Shown piece after piece: positions 33,595-42,275 of a stretch of DNA of 64,000 bases. This stretch comes from Variovorax jilinensis. GTDB lineage: Bacteria; Pseudomonadota; Gammaproteobacteria; Burkholderiales; Burkholderiaceae_C. The stretch's first letter is position 1. Every line of letters starts with the position of its first letter. Made by a program: the position numbers and the translations under genes. The DNA is taken from assembly GCF_030316885.1 (NCBI RefSeq), contig NZ_JASZYQ010000002.1:566001-630000 (forward strand), given 5' to 3'. The notes under the pieces are model-generated. The model was not told the DNA's origin. It was given only the letters and a program-made list of their open reading frames with translations, and made no database searches.

Positions 33595-35967
33595 ATGTTC
33601 ACCGACCTCGCGGCCGCTGCAGACTCGCCGCTGCTCCAAAACCTCAATCCCGAGCAGCGTGCCGCCGTCGCGCTGCCGGCCGGCAATGCACTCATCCTCG
33701 CCGGCGCCGGTTCGGGCAAGACCCGCGTGCTGACCACCCGCATCGCCTGGCTGCTGCAGACCGGCCAGGTGTCGCCCGGCGGCATCCTGGCCGTCACCTT
33801 CACCAACAAGGCCGCCAAGGAGATGATGACGCGGCTGACCGCGATGCTGCCCGTCAACGTGCGCGGCATGTGGATCGGCACCTTCCACGGCCTTTGCAAC
33901 CGCTTCCTGCGCGCGCACTGGAAGCTCGCCAACCTGCCGTCCACCTTCCAGATCCTCGACACGCAGGACCAGCTCTCGGCCATCAAGCGGCTGATGAAGC
34001 AGTTCAACGTCGACGACGAGCGCTTCCCGGCCAAGCAGACCCAGTGGTTCATCGCCGGCGCCAAGGAAGACGGCCTGCGTCCGCGCGACGTCGAGGTCCG
34101 CAGCGACGACGACCGCAAGAAGGTCGAGCTCTACCAGCTCTACGAGGAGCAGTGCCAGCGCGAGGGCGTGGTCGACTTCGGCGAACTGATGCTGCGCAGC
34201 TACGAGCTGCTGCGCGACAACGACCCGGTGCGCGAGCACTACCAGCGGCGCTTCCGCCACATCCTGATCGACGAGTTCCAGGACACCAACCGGCTGCAGT
34301 ACGCGTGGATCAAGATGCTGTCGGGCAACACGGTCGAGGGCGGCCGCTTCGTGCCGGGCGACAACAGCGTGATCGCGGTCGGCGACGACGACCAGAGCAT
34401 CTATGCATTTCGCGGTGCGCGCGTCGGCAACATGGCGGATTTCGTGCGCGAGTTCGATGTCTCGCACCAGATCAAGCTCGAGCAGAACTACCGCAGCTTC
34501 AGCAACATCCTCGACTCGGCCAATGCGCTGATCAGCCACAACACCCGGCGCCTGGGCAAGAACCTGCGCACCGACCAGGGCCCCGGCGAGCCGGTGCGGG
34601 TCTACGAGTCGACCAGCGACTTCGCCGAGGCGCAATGGATGGTCGAGGAGATGCGCCAGCTGGTGCGCGACGGCATCGACCGCAAGGAGATGGCGGTGCT
34701 CTACCGCAGCAATGCGCAGAGCCGCGTGATCGAGACCGCGCTCTTCAATGCCGCGGTGCCGTACCGCGTCTATGGCGGCCTGCGCTTCTTCGAGCGCGCC
34801 GAGATCAAGCATGCGCTGGCCTACCTGCGCCTGCTCGAGAACAAGGACGACGACACCAGCTTCATGCGGATCGTCAACTTCCCGCCGCGCGGCATCGGCG
34901 CCCGCAGCATCGAGCAGCTGCAGGACGCCGCGCGCGCGGCCGGCCGTTCGCTGCACGACGCGGTGAGCGCGGTCGGCGGCAAGGCCGGCGGCAACCTGTC
35001 GGCCTTCGTGGCGAAGATCGACGTGCTGCGCGAGCAGACCGAAGGGCTTTCGCTGCGCGAGATCATCGAGCTGGTGCTCGACCACAGCGGCCTGATCGAG
35101 CACTACAAGGCCGACCGCGAGGGCGCTGACCGGATCGAGAATCTGGAGGAACTGGTCAACGCCGCCGAGAGCTTTGTCACGCAGGAAGGCTTCGGCCGCG
35201 ACGCGGTGGCGCTGCCGGTCGACGAGCTGCGCCAGTCGCCGGCCAGCCAGGGCATCGATCCGAATCGGCCGCTGATCGACGAGCCGCTCGCACCGGATGC
35301 CGAGACCGGCGAGACGCTGAGCCCGCTGGCCGCCTTCCTGACCCATGCGGCCCTGGAATCGGGCGACAACCAGGCGCAGGCCGGCCAGGACGCGGTGCAG
35401 CTCATGACCGTGCACGCGGCCAAGGGGCTGGAGTTCGACTGCGTCTTCATCACCGGCATGGAAGAGGGCCTGTTTCCGCACGAGAACTCGATGAGCGACA
35501 ACGAAAGCCTCGAGGAAGAGCGGCGGCTCATGTACGTGGCGATCACGCGCGCGCGTCAGCGCCTCTACCTGAGCCATTCGCAGACGCGCATGCTGCACGG
35601 CCAGACCCGCTACAACCTCAAGAGCCGCTTCTTCGACGAACTGCCCGAGGGCGCGCTCAAGTGGCTGACGCCCAAGAACCAGGGCTTCGCGCCCTCGGCC
35701 TTCGGCTATGGCGGCGGCTACGCCAGCACGCGCGGCGGCGCGGGAGGCTTCAGCAAGGATTCATTCGCGAGCCCGCCGGTTCCGCCGCAGAAGACCGCAC
35801 CCTCGCACGGCCTGCGCTCGGGCATGCAGGTGTTCCACAACAAGTTCGGCGAAGGCACCGTGACCGCGCTCGAGGGCACCGGCGACGACGCCCGCGCGCA
35901 GGTCAACTTCCCGCGCCACGGCGTGAAGTGGCTGGCGCTGTCGGTGGCGAAGTTGACGCCTGTCTGA
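33595..35967 (+). CDS. UvrD/PcrA-type superfamily 1 DNA helicase
   Basis: 790 residues. Motif I LAGAGSGKTRVLTTRI, II DEFQDTNRLQYA, III GDDDQSIYAFRGA, IV QNYRS, V LMTVHAAKGLEFDCVF and MEEGLFPH, VI RRLMYVAITRARQRLYL are all present in order. The C-terminus has the UvrD/PcrA tudor-like end: QVFHNKFGEGTVTALEG and VKWLALSVAKLTPV. It unwinds DNA 3'-5' in repair and removes RecA filaments and RNA polymerase. Whether this is the UvrD or the PcrA orthologue cannot be settled. It is divergent from guaC. Confidence 0.96.
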   Translation: MFTDLAAAADSPLLQNLNPEQRAAVALPAGNALILAGAGSGKTRVLTTRIAWLLQTGQVSPGGILAVTFTNKAAKEMMTRLTAMLPVNVRGMWIGTFHGLCNRFLRAHWKLANLPSTFQILDTQDQLSAIKRLMKQFNVDDERFPAKQTQWFIAGAKEDGLRPRDVEVRSDDDRKKVELYQLYEEQCQREGVVDFGELMLRSYELLRDNDPVREHYQRRFRHILIDEFQDTNRLQYAWIKMLSGNTVEGGRFVPGDNSVIAVGDDDQSIYAFRGARVGNMADFVREFDVSHQIKLEQNYRSFSNILDSANALISHNTRRLGKNLRTDQGPGEPVRVYESTSDFAEAQWMVEEMRQLVRDGIDRKEMAVLYRSNAQSRVIETALFNAAVPYRVYGGLRFFERAEIKHALAYLRLLENKDDDTSFMRIVNFPPRGIGARSIEQLQDAARAAGRSLHDAVSAVGGKAGGNLSAFVAKIDVLREQTEGLSLREIIELVLDHSGLIEHYKADREGADRIENLEELVNAAESFVTQEGFGRDAVALPVDELRQSPASQGIDPNRPLIDEPLAPDAETGETLSPLAAFLTHAALESGDNQAQAGQDAVQLMTVHAAKGLEFDCVFITGMEEGLFPHENSMSDNESLEEERRLMYVAITRARQRLYLSHSQTRMLHGQTRYNLKSRFFDELPEGALKWLTPKNQGFAPSAFGYGGGYASTRGGAGGFSKDSFASPPVPPQKTAPSHGLRSGMQVFHNKFGEGTVTALEGTGDDARAQVNFPRHGVKWLALSVAKLTPV

Positions 35968-36019
35968 GCCGGTACGACCGCCGTCCTTGCGGCCGGCGCA
36001 GCCAGGCCGACCTTCGCGA

Positions 36020-36113
36020 AATCCCGCGGAACCGGCTTCGCCGGGCCGCAGGGATTGCCCCCCGGCAGGGGGGTGGGCGGCTACACGCAGTGAGCCAACC
36101 TGGGGGGCGAGCC
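36020..36113. repeat. Structured intergenic repeat, copy A
   Basis: 94 bp, begins AATCCCGCGGAACCGGC and ends GGGGGGCGAGCC. It contains a hairpin AATCCC-GCGG-AA-CCGGC-TTC-GCCGG-G-CCGC-A-GGGATT, a second with CCCCCC/GGGGGG, and a third GGCT-A-CAC/GTG-AGCC. Copy B follows after 3 nt; copy C is at 62856-62947. See the finding on covariation. Confidence 0.85.
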
Positions 36114-36116
36114 AAT

Positions 36117-36210
36117 AATCCCGCGGAACCGGCTCCGCCGGGCCGCAGGGATTGCCCCCGGTCAGGGGGGTGGGCGGCTACACGCAGTGAGCCAACCTGG
36201 GGGGCGAGCC
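36117..36210. repeat. Structured intergenic repeat, copy B
   Basis: 94 bp, a near-identical tandem of copy A (differs in the apical loop and in the C/G run). Its last base is the first base of the complementary stop codon of the BPSS1780 gene. Confidence 0.85.
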
Positions 36211-37004
36211 TATTCCGTGAAACTGTCGTGGAAGGTGAACCAGATGCTCGTGAAGAACATCGTGGCCATCACCAGTGCGCCGCCGATCATGAGACCGCCG
36301 CCGATCGCGGCCGCGCCTTCACCCACGCCCATGGCGCCGACCGCGACCAGCAGGCTCGCGAGCAGGCTCAGCACGATGCCCGCGCCGATGAAGACGCCGA
36401 CCCAGACCAGCCCGAAGACCGTCAGCGCGCCGAAATTGCGAAAGCAGGCGACGAAGCTGAAGAACAGGCTCTTGGCCGGCGGTACGCGGTGCCAGTGGAC
36501 CAGCGCCGGTGCATGCCAGAAGGCCAGCGAAAGCGGCAGGTAGAGGCCCATGGCGATCCACAGCGCCACCTGGAATTCGGTCGACTCGGCCAGTTCGCGC
36601 GTGAGCGGGCCGCCGAGCAGGTAGACCTTGGCGAACTGGCCGCCGTCGGCCAGCGCCGAGATCGCCATCACGGCCAGGAACAGCACGGCATACAGCGCGC
36701 CCAGCACGGCCATCGGCTTGGCGTCGCTGCGCACCGCGTTGAGCGCCGCCGCGAACACGGTGCCGGCGGGCGGCTTGTCGGGGCCCGCAGCCTGCTTGGC
36801 CGCGGCCATCAGGCCCAGCGTCATGGTCGGCAGCAGCATCAGTGCGATCGCGGCGCCGATCAGCGGCACCTGCGAGGCGATCGACACCACCGCCATGAAG
36901 AAGAAGAACAGCGAGATGAAGGCCAGCGGCTGGCGGGCAAAGGCCTTGAGCCCGGTGCGGACCCACAGCACGCCGGTACGGGCCGGCACGAGATTGAGTT
37001 TCAT
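36210..37004 (-). CDS. BPSS1780-family integral membrane protein
   Basis: 264 residues with about six membrane segments (LAFISLFFFFMAVVSIASQV, VPLIGAAIALMLLPTMTLGL, MAVLGALYAVLFLAVMAI, ALWIAMGLYLPLSLAFW and two near the end). The family start LVPARTGVLWVRTGLKAF is typical. The function of this family is unknown; members are found next to thrB and polA in Burkholderiales, exactly as here. It is the last gene of DUF2782-thrB-BPSS1780, beginning 9 nt after thrB. Its TAG abuts the repeat at 36117-36210. Confidence 0.85.
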   Translation of the reverse strand: MKLNLVPARTGVLWVRTGLKAFARQPLAFISLFFFFMAVVSIASQVPLIGAAIALMLLPTMTLGLMAAAKQAAGPDKPPAGTVFAAALNAVRSDAKPMAVLGALYAVLFLAVMAISALADGGQFAKVYLLGGPLTRELAESTEFQVALWIAMGLYLPLSLAFWHAPALVHWHRVPPAKSLFFSFVACFRNFGALTVFGLVWVGVFIGAGIVLSLLASLLVAVGAMGVGEGAAAIGGGLMIGGALVMATMFFTSIWFTFHDSFTE

Positions 37005-37013
37005 CGGATCCGG

Positions 37014-38057
37014 TCAGGCGGCCACGGGCTCGGCGCCAGGTTCATGGTCGAAGCGGGCGTGGGCGCGTTCGCGCAGCACGCGCTCGAAATGGGTCGGGTC
37101 GTGCGCCTTGAGCATGCTGGCCTCGCGCGGCAGGTGGAAGTCCCACAGGCGCGAGATCCAGAAGCGCAGCGCCGCGGCGCGCAGCATGGCGGGCAGCAAT
37201 GCCCGCTCGGCGCCGGTCAGGGGCCGCACGCTGCCATAGGCCGCCAGCAATGCGGCGGCGCGGGTTTCGTCGTGGCGGCCGGTGGCCAGGTCGATGGCCC
37301 AGTCGTTGAGGCAGACCGCGAGATCGAACAGCCAGCTGTCGGTGCCCGCGAAGTAGAAGTCGAACACGCCGGTGAGGCGTGGCGCCTCGCGCCCGGCCGC
37401 GGTGTCGAACATGGTGTTGTCGCGGAACAGGTCGGCATGCACCGGGCCGCGCGGCAGGGCGGCATAGGCCGAGGATTCGGCGACGTGATTCTGGTAGGCG
37501 AGCTCGCTGCGCAGCAGCTTGGCCTGGGCAGCGTCGAGGTGCGGCAGCACCACCGGCGCCGTGTCGTTCCACCAGGCCAGGCCGCGCAGATTGGGCTGGA
37601 CGCGCGGAAAGTCGCGGCCCGCGAGGTGCATGCGGGCCAGCAGGCGACCGAGTTCGGCGCAATGGGCGGCCGTGGGCGCCAGTTCGCTCTTGCCGGACAG
37701 GCGCTGGACCACCGCGGCCGGCTTGCCGGCCACCGTGTGCAGCAGCTCGCAGGGCGCGTTGGCCGGAATCGACAGCGGATGCCCCCGGGGCGGCGCGATC
37801 GCGGGGTCGGCCACCGGCTCGGGCACGGGGATGCCCCGGGCCGCGAGGTGCTTCATGAGGCACAGGTAGTAGGGCAACTGCTCGGCGCCGAGGCGCTCGA
37901 ACAGCGTCAGGACGAATTCGCCCGATTCGGTGCTGGCGAAGTAGTTGGTGTTCTCGATGCCGCCTTCGATGCCCTTGAGCGCCTTGAGGGGGCCCAGTCC
38001 CAGGCGCTGCACGAGCGCGTCTGCCTCGTCGAAACCGACTTCCGTGAAAACCGCCAC
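37014..38057 (-). CDS. thrB: Homoserine kinase (aminoglycoside-phosphotransferase-like ThrB)
   Basis: 347 residues of the APH-fold homoserine kinase found in many proteobacteria, unrelated to the GHMP-type ThrB of E. coli. It begins MAVFTEVGFDEADALVQRLG (GTG start), has the nucleotide/ GGIENTNYFAST loop, the catalytic VHADLFRDNTMFD and the metal-binding VFDFYFAGTDSWLFDLAV. It phosphorylates homoserine on the way to threonine. The start is a GTG at 38057. It is 7 nt after the DUF2782 gene. Confidence 0.93.
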   Translation of the reverse strand: MAVFTEVGFDEADALVQRLGLGPLKALKGIEGGIENTNYFASTESGEFVLTLFERLGAEQLPYYLCLMKHLAARGIPVPEPVADPAIAPPRGHPLSIPANAPCELLHTVAGKPAAVVQRLSGKSELAPTAAHCAELGRLLARMHLAGRDFPRVQPNLRGLAWWNDTAPVVLPHLDAAQAKLLRSELAYQNHVAESSAYAALPRGPVHADLFRDNTMFDTAAGREAPRLTGVFDFYFAGTDSWLFDLAVCLNDWAIDLATGRHDETRAAALLAAYGSVRPLTGAERALLPAMLRAAALRFWISRLWDFHLPREASMLKAHDPTHFERVLRERAHARFDHEPGAEPVAA

Positions 38058-38064
38058 GCCGCGC

Positions 38065-38424
38065 TCAGAACTTGAAGACGTTCCACCAGACCCGCGAGCC
38101 GCCGTCATTGGCGTTGGCGTCGGACTGCCCCTGGCCGCGCGCGCGCTCCTCGGCATTGGGCATGACCTGGTAGGCGGCGCCGTTCTTGGGCTTGACCGTG
38201 ATGTCCTGGGTCTGGCCACCGACCCGCAGTTCGTCGATGGTGGCGCCGCTGTCCTCGGTGTGGATGCGCTCGATCTTCTGGTTCTGTCGGCCTTCGGCCC
38301 TGTCGGCCGGGGGCTGCGCCTGGGCCGGCGCGGGCTGCGGGTTCTGGGCATAGACGGCAACGGCGGGCGCGGTGCAGGCCAGGGCCAGCAGGGCGAGGCG
38401 AACGAGGGGCAGGGCGGAGGACAT
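38065..38424 (-). CDS. DUF2782-family exported protein
   Basis: 119 residues. A signal peptide (LVRLALLALACTAPAVAVYA, cleavage near residue 26) is followed by a Gln/Pro-rich linker and the DUF2782 core: IERIHTEDSGATIDELRVGG and TQDITVKPKNGAAYQVMP, ending GSRVWWNVFKF. The family is small, periplasmic and of unknown function, and lies between polA and thrB in many betaproteobacteria. A -10-like TACAAT sits 7 nt before the ATG and there is no Shine-Dalgarno site. It is divergent from polA. Confidence 0.88.
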   Translation of the reverse strand: MSSALPLVRLALLALACTAPAVAVYAQNPQPAPAQAQPPADRAEGRQNQKIERIHTEDSGATIDELRVGGQTQDITVKPKNGAAYQVMPNAEERARGQGQSDANANDGGSRVWWNVFKF

Positions 38425-38431
38425 GAACGGG

Positions 38432-38437
38432 ATTGTA
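38432..38437 (-). promoter_or_regulatory. -10-like TACAAT 7 nt before the DUF2782 start
   Basis: On the minus strand TACAAT is followed by CCCGTTC and the ATG at 38424. Confidence 0.45.
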
Positions 38438-38510
38438 GGTCCGCGCCCGGCCCGCTGAAAGCCGCAGGGGCGCTTCTTTTGCGGCTTCCGGTGGCCCCCG
38501 CCGGGCACGG

Positions 38511-38516
38511 CAAAAT
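38511..38516 (+). promoter_or_regulatory. -10-like CAAAAT 6 nt before the polA start
   Basis: CAAAAT is followed by GCCCCG and the ATG at 38523; no Shine-Dalgarno sequence. Confidence 0.35.
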
Positions 38517-38522
38517 GCCCCG

Positions 38523-41315
38523 ATGACCGACAAGAAAACGCTGCTGCTCGTGGATGGATCGAGCTACCTCTATCGCGCCTTCCACGCGATGCCCGATCTG
38601 CGCGCCGTTCCGGGCGACAGCGGCAGCCCCGCCACGGGGGCCATCCGCGGGATGATCAACATGATGCAGGCGCTGCGCCGCGAGGTGCGGGCCGACTACG
38701 CCGCCTGCGTCTTCGACGCCCCCGGAAAGACCTTCCGCGACGACTGGTATCCCGACTACAAGGCCAACCGCTCGCCCATGCCCGACGACCTGCGCAGCCA
38801 GGTCGAGCCGATCCACCGCGTGGTGCGTCTGCTGGGCTGGCCCGTGCTGTGCGTGCCCGACGTCGAGGCCGACGACGTGATCGGCACGCTGGCGCGCACC
38901 GCCGCGGCCCAGGGCATCGAGGTGATCGTCTCCAGCGGCGACAAGGACCTGAGCCAGCTGGTCGACGAGCACATCACGATCATCGACACGATGAACGGCA
39001 AGAAGCGCGACGTGGCCGGCGTGACGGCCGAGTTCGGCGTGCCGCCGAACCTGATGATCGACTACCAGACGCTGGTCGGCGACACGGTCGACAACGTGCC
39101 CGGGGTCGCCAAGGTCGGTCCCAAGACGGCCGCCAAGTGGCTGCTCGAATACGGATCGCTCGACGGCCTGCTCGCCCATGCCGCCGAGATCAAGGGCCAG
39201 GCCGGCGAGAACCTGCGCCAGGCACTCGACTGGCTGCCGCAGGGCCGCCGGCTGGTCACGATCCGCACGGATTGCGAGCTCGGCGATCACGTGAGCGGCC
39301 TGCCCGCGCTCGATGCGATCGCGATCGGCCCGCAGCAGGTCGATGCGCTCAAGGACTTCTACGAGCAGTTCGGCTTCAAGAGCCTGGTGAAGACGCTCGA
39401 GGCGCATGCGGTGCCGCCCGAGCTGATCGAGGAGAACAAGAAGCGCAAGGGCCCCGAAGGCGGCACCGACCTGTTCAGCGAGCCGGCCATGGCAGCCGCC
39501 GAGAAGGTCAGCAACCTGGCCTACGACACGGTGATGAGCTGGGAGGCTTTCGAGCCCTGGCTGGCGAAGATCGAGGCTGCAGAGCTGGTCGCGCTCGACA
39601 CCGAGACCACCTCGCTCGACGAGATGCGCGCCGAGATCGTCGGACTGAGCTTCAGCGTCAAGCCCGGCGAGGCGTGCTACATCCCGCTGGCGCACGACTA
39701 TCCCGATGCGCCGGTGCAGCTGCCGCGCGACGAAGTGCTGGCTCGGCTCAGGCCCTGGCTCGAGAACGGCGCCGCGAAAAAGCTCGGCCAGCACGTCAAG
39801 TACGACCGCCATGTGTTCGCCAACCACGGCATCGAGGTCGAGGGCTACGCGCACGACACCATGCTGCAGAGCTACGTGCTCGAGGTGCACAAGCCGCACG
39901 GCCTGGCGAGCCTGGCCGAGCGCCACCTGGGCCGCAGCGGCATCGACTACGAGGATCTCTGCGGCAAGGGCGCGCACCAGATCTCGTTCAGCCAGGTGGC
40001 GATCGACAAGGCGGCGGAGTATTCGTGCGAGGACTCCGACCAGACGCTGGACGTGCACCTGGCCCTGTGGCCGCAGCTCGAGGCCGACGAGAAGCTGCGC
40101 TTCATCTACGCGCTCGAGATGGATTCCAGCGAGACGCTCTACCGGATCGAACGCAATGGCGTGCTGATCGATGCGGCCCAGCTGGCGGCGCAGAGCAACG
40201 AGCTGGGCAAGCGCATCATGGCGCTCGAGCAGGAGGCCTACGAGCTCGCGGGCCAGCCCTTCAACCTCGGCTCGCCGAAGCAGATCGGCGAGGTGTTCTT
40301 CACCAAGCTCGGCCTGCCCGTGATCAAGAAGACGCCGAGCGGCGCACCCAGCACCGACGAGGAGGTGCTCGAGAAGCTGGCCGAGGATTTCCCGCTGCCG
40401 GCGAAGATCCTCGAGCATCGCGGCCTGTCGAAGCTCAAGGGCACCTACACCGACAAGCTGGGCCTGCTGGCCAACCCGCGCAGCGGCCGCGTCCACACGC
40501 ACTATGCGCAGGCGGTGGCCGTCACCGGCCGGCTGTCGAGCAACGATCCGAACCTGCAGAACATCCCCATCCGCACGCCCGAAGGCCGGCGCGTGCGCGA
40601 GGCCTTCGTCGCGCCCGCGGGCCACGTGATCGCGAGCTCCGACTACTCCCAGATCGAGCTGCGCATCATGGCCCACATCAGCGGCGACGAATCGCTGCTG
40701 CGCGCTTTCAAGGAGGGCATCGACGTGCACCGGGCCACGGCGGGCGAAGTCTTCGGCGTCGCGGTCGACCAGGTGTCGAGCGAGCAGCGGCGCTATGCCA
40801 AGGTGATCAACTTCGGCCTGATCTACGGCATGAGCAGCTTCGGCCTGGCGCGCAACCTCGGCATCGAGACCAAGGCCGCCGCCTCCTACATCGAGCGCTA
40901 CTTCGCGCGCTACCCCGGCGTGAAGATCTACATGGACGAGACCAAGGCACTGGCCAAGGAACGCGGCTACGTCGAGACCGTGTTCGGCCGCCGGCTCTAC
41001 CTGCCCGAGATCAACTCGCCCAACGGCCCGCGCCGCGGCGGCGCCGAGCGTGCCGCGATCAACGCGCCGATGCAGGGCACGGCGGCCGACCTCATCAAGC
41101 TCAGCATGGTCGAGGTGCAGCGTGTGCTCGATGCCGAACGGCGCGGCACGAAGATGATCATGCAGGTACATGACGAACTCGTGTTCGAGGTGCCGGAAGG
41201 CGAGGTCGAATGGGTGCGCACCGAAGTCCCGCGCATCATGGCGGGCGTGGCAGATCTCAAGGTACCGCTCCTGGCCGAGATCGGCTTCGGGCCGAACTGG
41301 GACCAGGCGCACTGA
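38523..41315 (+). CDS. polA: DNA polymerase I
   Basis: 930 residues with all three domains. The 5'-3' exonuclease starts LLLVDGSSYLYRAFHAMPDL with DVEADDVIGTLA. The 3'-5' exonuclease is intact, keeping ALDTETTSLD, KYDRHVFANHGI and EYSCEDSDQTLD (DEDDy residues). The polymerase has PSTDEEVLEKLA, SSDYSQIELRIMAHIS (motif A), RYAKVINFGLIYGMS (motif B) and MQVHDELVFEVPE (motif C). It fills gaps and matures Okazaki fragments. It is convergent with nothing on its 3' side: a LysR gene starts 11 nt downstream on the same strand. Confidence 0.98.
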   Translation: MTDKKTLLLVDGSSYLYRAFHAMPDLRAVPGDSGSPATGAIRGMINMMQALRREVRADYAACVFDAPGKTFRDDWYPDYKANRSPMPDDLRSQVEPIHRVVRLLGWPVLCVPDVEADDVIGTLARTAAAQGIEVIVSSGDKDLSQLVDEHITIIDTMNGKKRDVAGVTAEFGVPPNLMIDYQTLVGDTVDNVPGVAKVGPKTAAKWLLEYGSLDGLLAHAAEIKGQAGENLRQALDWLPQGRRLVTIRTDCELGDHVSGLPALDAIAIGPQQVDALKDFYEQFGFKSLVKTLEAHAVPPELIEENKKRKGPEGGTDLFSEPAMAAAEKVSNLAYDTVMSWEAFEPWLAKIEAAELVALDTETTSLDEMRAEIVGLSFSVKPGEACYIPLAHDYPDAPVQLPRDEVLARLRPWLENGAAKKLGQHVKYDRHVFANHGIEVEGYAHDTMLQSYVLEVHKPHGLASLAERHLGRSGIDYEDLCGKGAHQISFSQVAIDKAAEYSCEDSDQTLDVHLALWPQLEADEKLRFIYALEMDSSETLYRIERNGVLIDAAQLAAQSNELGKRIMALEQEAYELAGQPFNLGSPKQIGEVFFTKLGLPVIKKTPSGAPSTDEEVLEKLAEDFPLPAKILEHRGLSKLKGTYTDKLGLLANPRSGRVHTHYAQAVAVTGRLSSNDPNLQNIPIRTPEGRRVREAFVAPAGHVIASSDYSQIELRIMAHISGDESLLRAFKEGIDVHRATAGEVFGVAVDQVSSEQRRYAKVINFGLIYGMSSFGLARNLGIETKAAASYIERYFARYPGVKIYMDETKALAKERGYVETVFGRRLYLPEINSPNGPRRGGAERAAINAPMQGTAADLIKLSMVEVQRVLDAERRGTKMIMQVHDELVFEVPEGEVEWVRTEVPRIMAGVADLKVPLLAEIGFGPNWDQAH

Positions 41316-41325
41316 GCGCGCCGAC

Positions 41326-42225
41326 ATGCGCCTTCGCCACATCGAGGTCTTCAACGCGATCATGCTCACGGGCAGCGTGAGCGCGGCGGCGCGGCTCATC
41401 AACATCACGCAGCCGGCCGTGAGCCGCACGCTGCAGCATGCCGAGATCCAGCTCGGCTTCCCGCTGTTCCAGCGCACCAAGGGGCGGCTCGCGCCGACCA
41501 ACGAGGCGCTCGCGCTCTATCCGCACATCGAGCGCCTGTTCGCGCAGCTCGACGAGGTGCAGCGCCTGGCGGCCAACCTGCGCACCGCGAGCGACGCGGG
41601 CGAGCTGCGCATCCTCAGCGTGCTGGCGCTCAGCTACGAGGTGCTGCCGCGCGCCCTCAAGCGCTTTCGCGAGCAGCATCCGGCGATCGCGGTGACGCTC
41701 GAATCGCTGCATTCGCCGCAGATCATGTCGGCGCTGCTGCTGCAGGAGGCCGACGTCGGGTTTGCCTTCAGCCCGGTGGTGCATCCCTCGCTCACGCAGG
41801 AGGCGCTGGCCGACAGCCGCATCGTCTGCATCGCCCCCAGGGGGATGCTGCCGCGCGCACTGCTGCGCAACGGCTCGGTGGCGCTGCACGATCTCGTGAA
41901 GCTGCCGGTGGTGGGGCTCGACAGCCGAGATCCGGTGGGCACCAGCCTGAGCCAGGCCTGCCGCCAGGCCGGGGTCGGCTTCCAGGCGGTGGTCACGGTC
42001 CAGACCTACCACGCAGCACTCGCGATGGCGCACCACGGGCTGGGCGTGGCGCTGGTCGACGGCTGCACCGCGTATTCGGCCGATCGCGACAAGGTCGACG
42101 TGCTCACGCTCGAGCCGCACATCCCGGTGCCGATCCGCGCGCTGCGTTTTGCGGGCCGACCCGACTCGGTGGCGGTGCGCAGCATCACGCGCTTCATGCG
42201 CGAGGCGATCGAGGAGATGAAGTAG
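41326..42225 (+). CDS. LysR-family transcriptional regulator
   Basis: 299 residues. HTH at 1-60: LRHIEVFNAIMLTGSVSAAARL, NITQPAVSRTLQHAEIQLGF; the effector-binding domain follows, with VVHPSLTQEALADSRIVCI and LAMAHHGLGVALVDG. It is of the type found beside amino-acid catabolism genes. It faces the D-amino-acid dehydrogenase gene 50 bp away and probably controls it. It has no ribosome-binding site and follows polA by 10 nt, so read-through is possible. Confidence 0.92.
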   Translation: MRLRHIEVFNAIMLTGSVSAAARLINITQPAVSRTLQHAEIQLGFPLFQRTKGRLAPTNEALALYPHIERLFAQLDEVQRLAANLRTASDAGELRILSVLALSYEVLPRALKRFREQHPAIAVTLESLHSPQIMSALLLQEADVGFAFSPVVHPSLTQEALADSRIVCIAPRGMLPRALLRNGSVALHDLVKLPVVGLDSRDPVGTSLSQACRQAGVGFQAVVTVQTYHAALAMAHHGLGVALVDGCTAYSADRDKVDVLTLEPHIPVPIRALRFAGRPDSVAVRSITRFMREAIEEMK

Positions 42226-42275
42226 GGCGCTGCGCTGGCTGATGGCGCGGGCGGTCCGCCCAGAAGCCTTTCCTG

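Noticed and set aside
33520-35598. Minus-strand 692-codon ORF antisense to the UvrD/PcrA gene
   Set aside because: All helicase motifs lie on the plus strand; the antisense product has no recognisable domain.
37014-41501. Minus-strand ORF of about 1,495 codons antisense to polA
   Set aside because: Its first 3.4 kb are antisense to a complete polA and give a low-complexity product; only the part from 38057 down is thrB. Long antisense frames are expected in GC-rich DNA with strong third-position GC bias.
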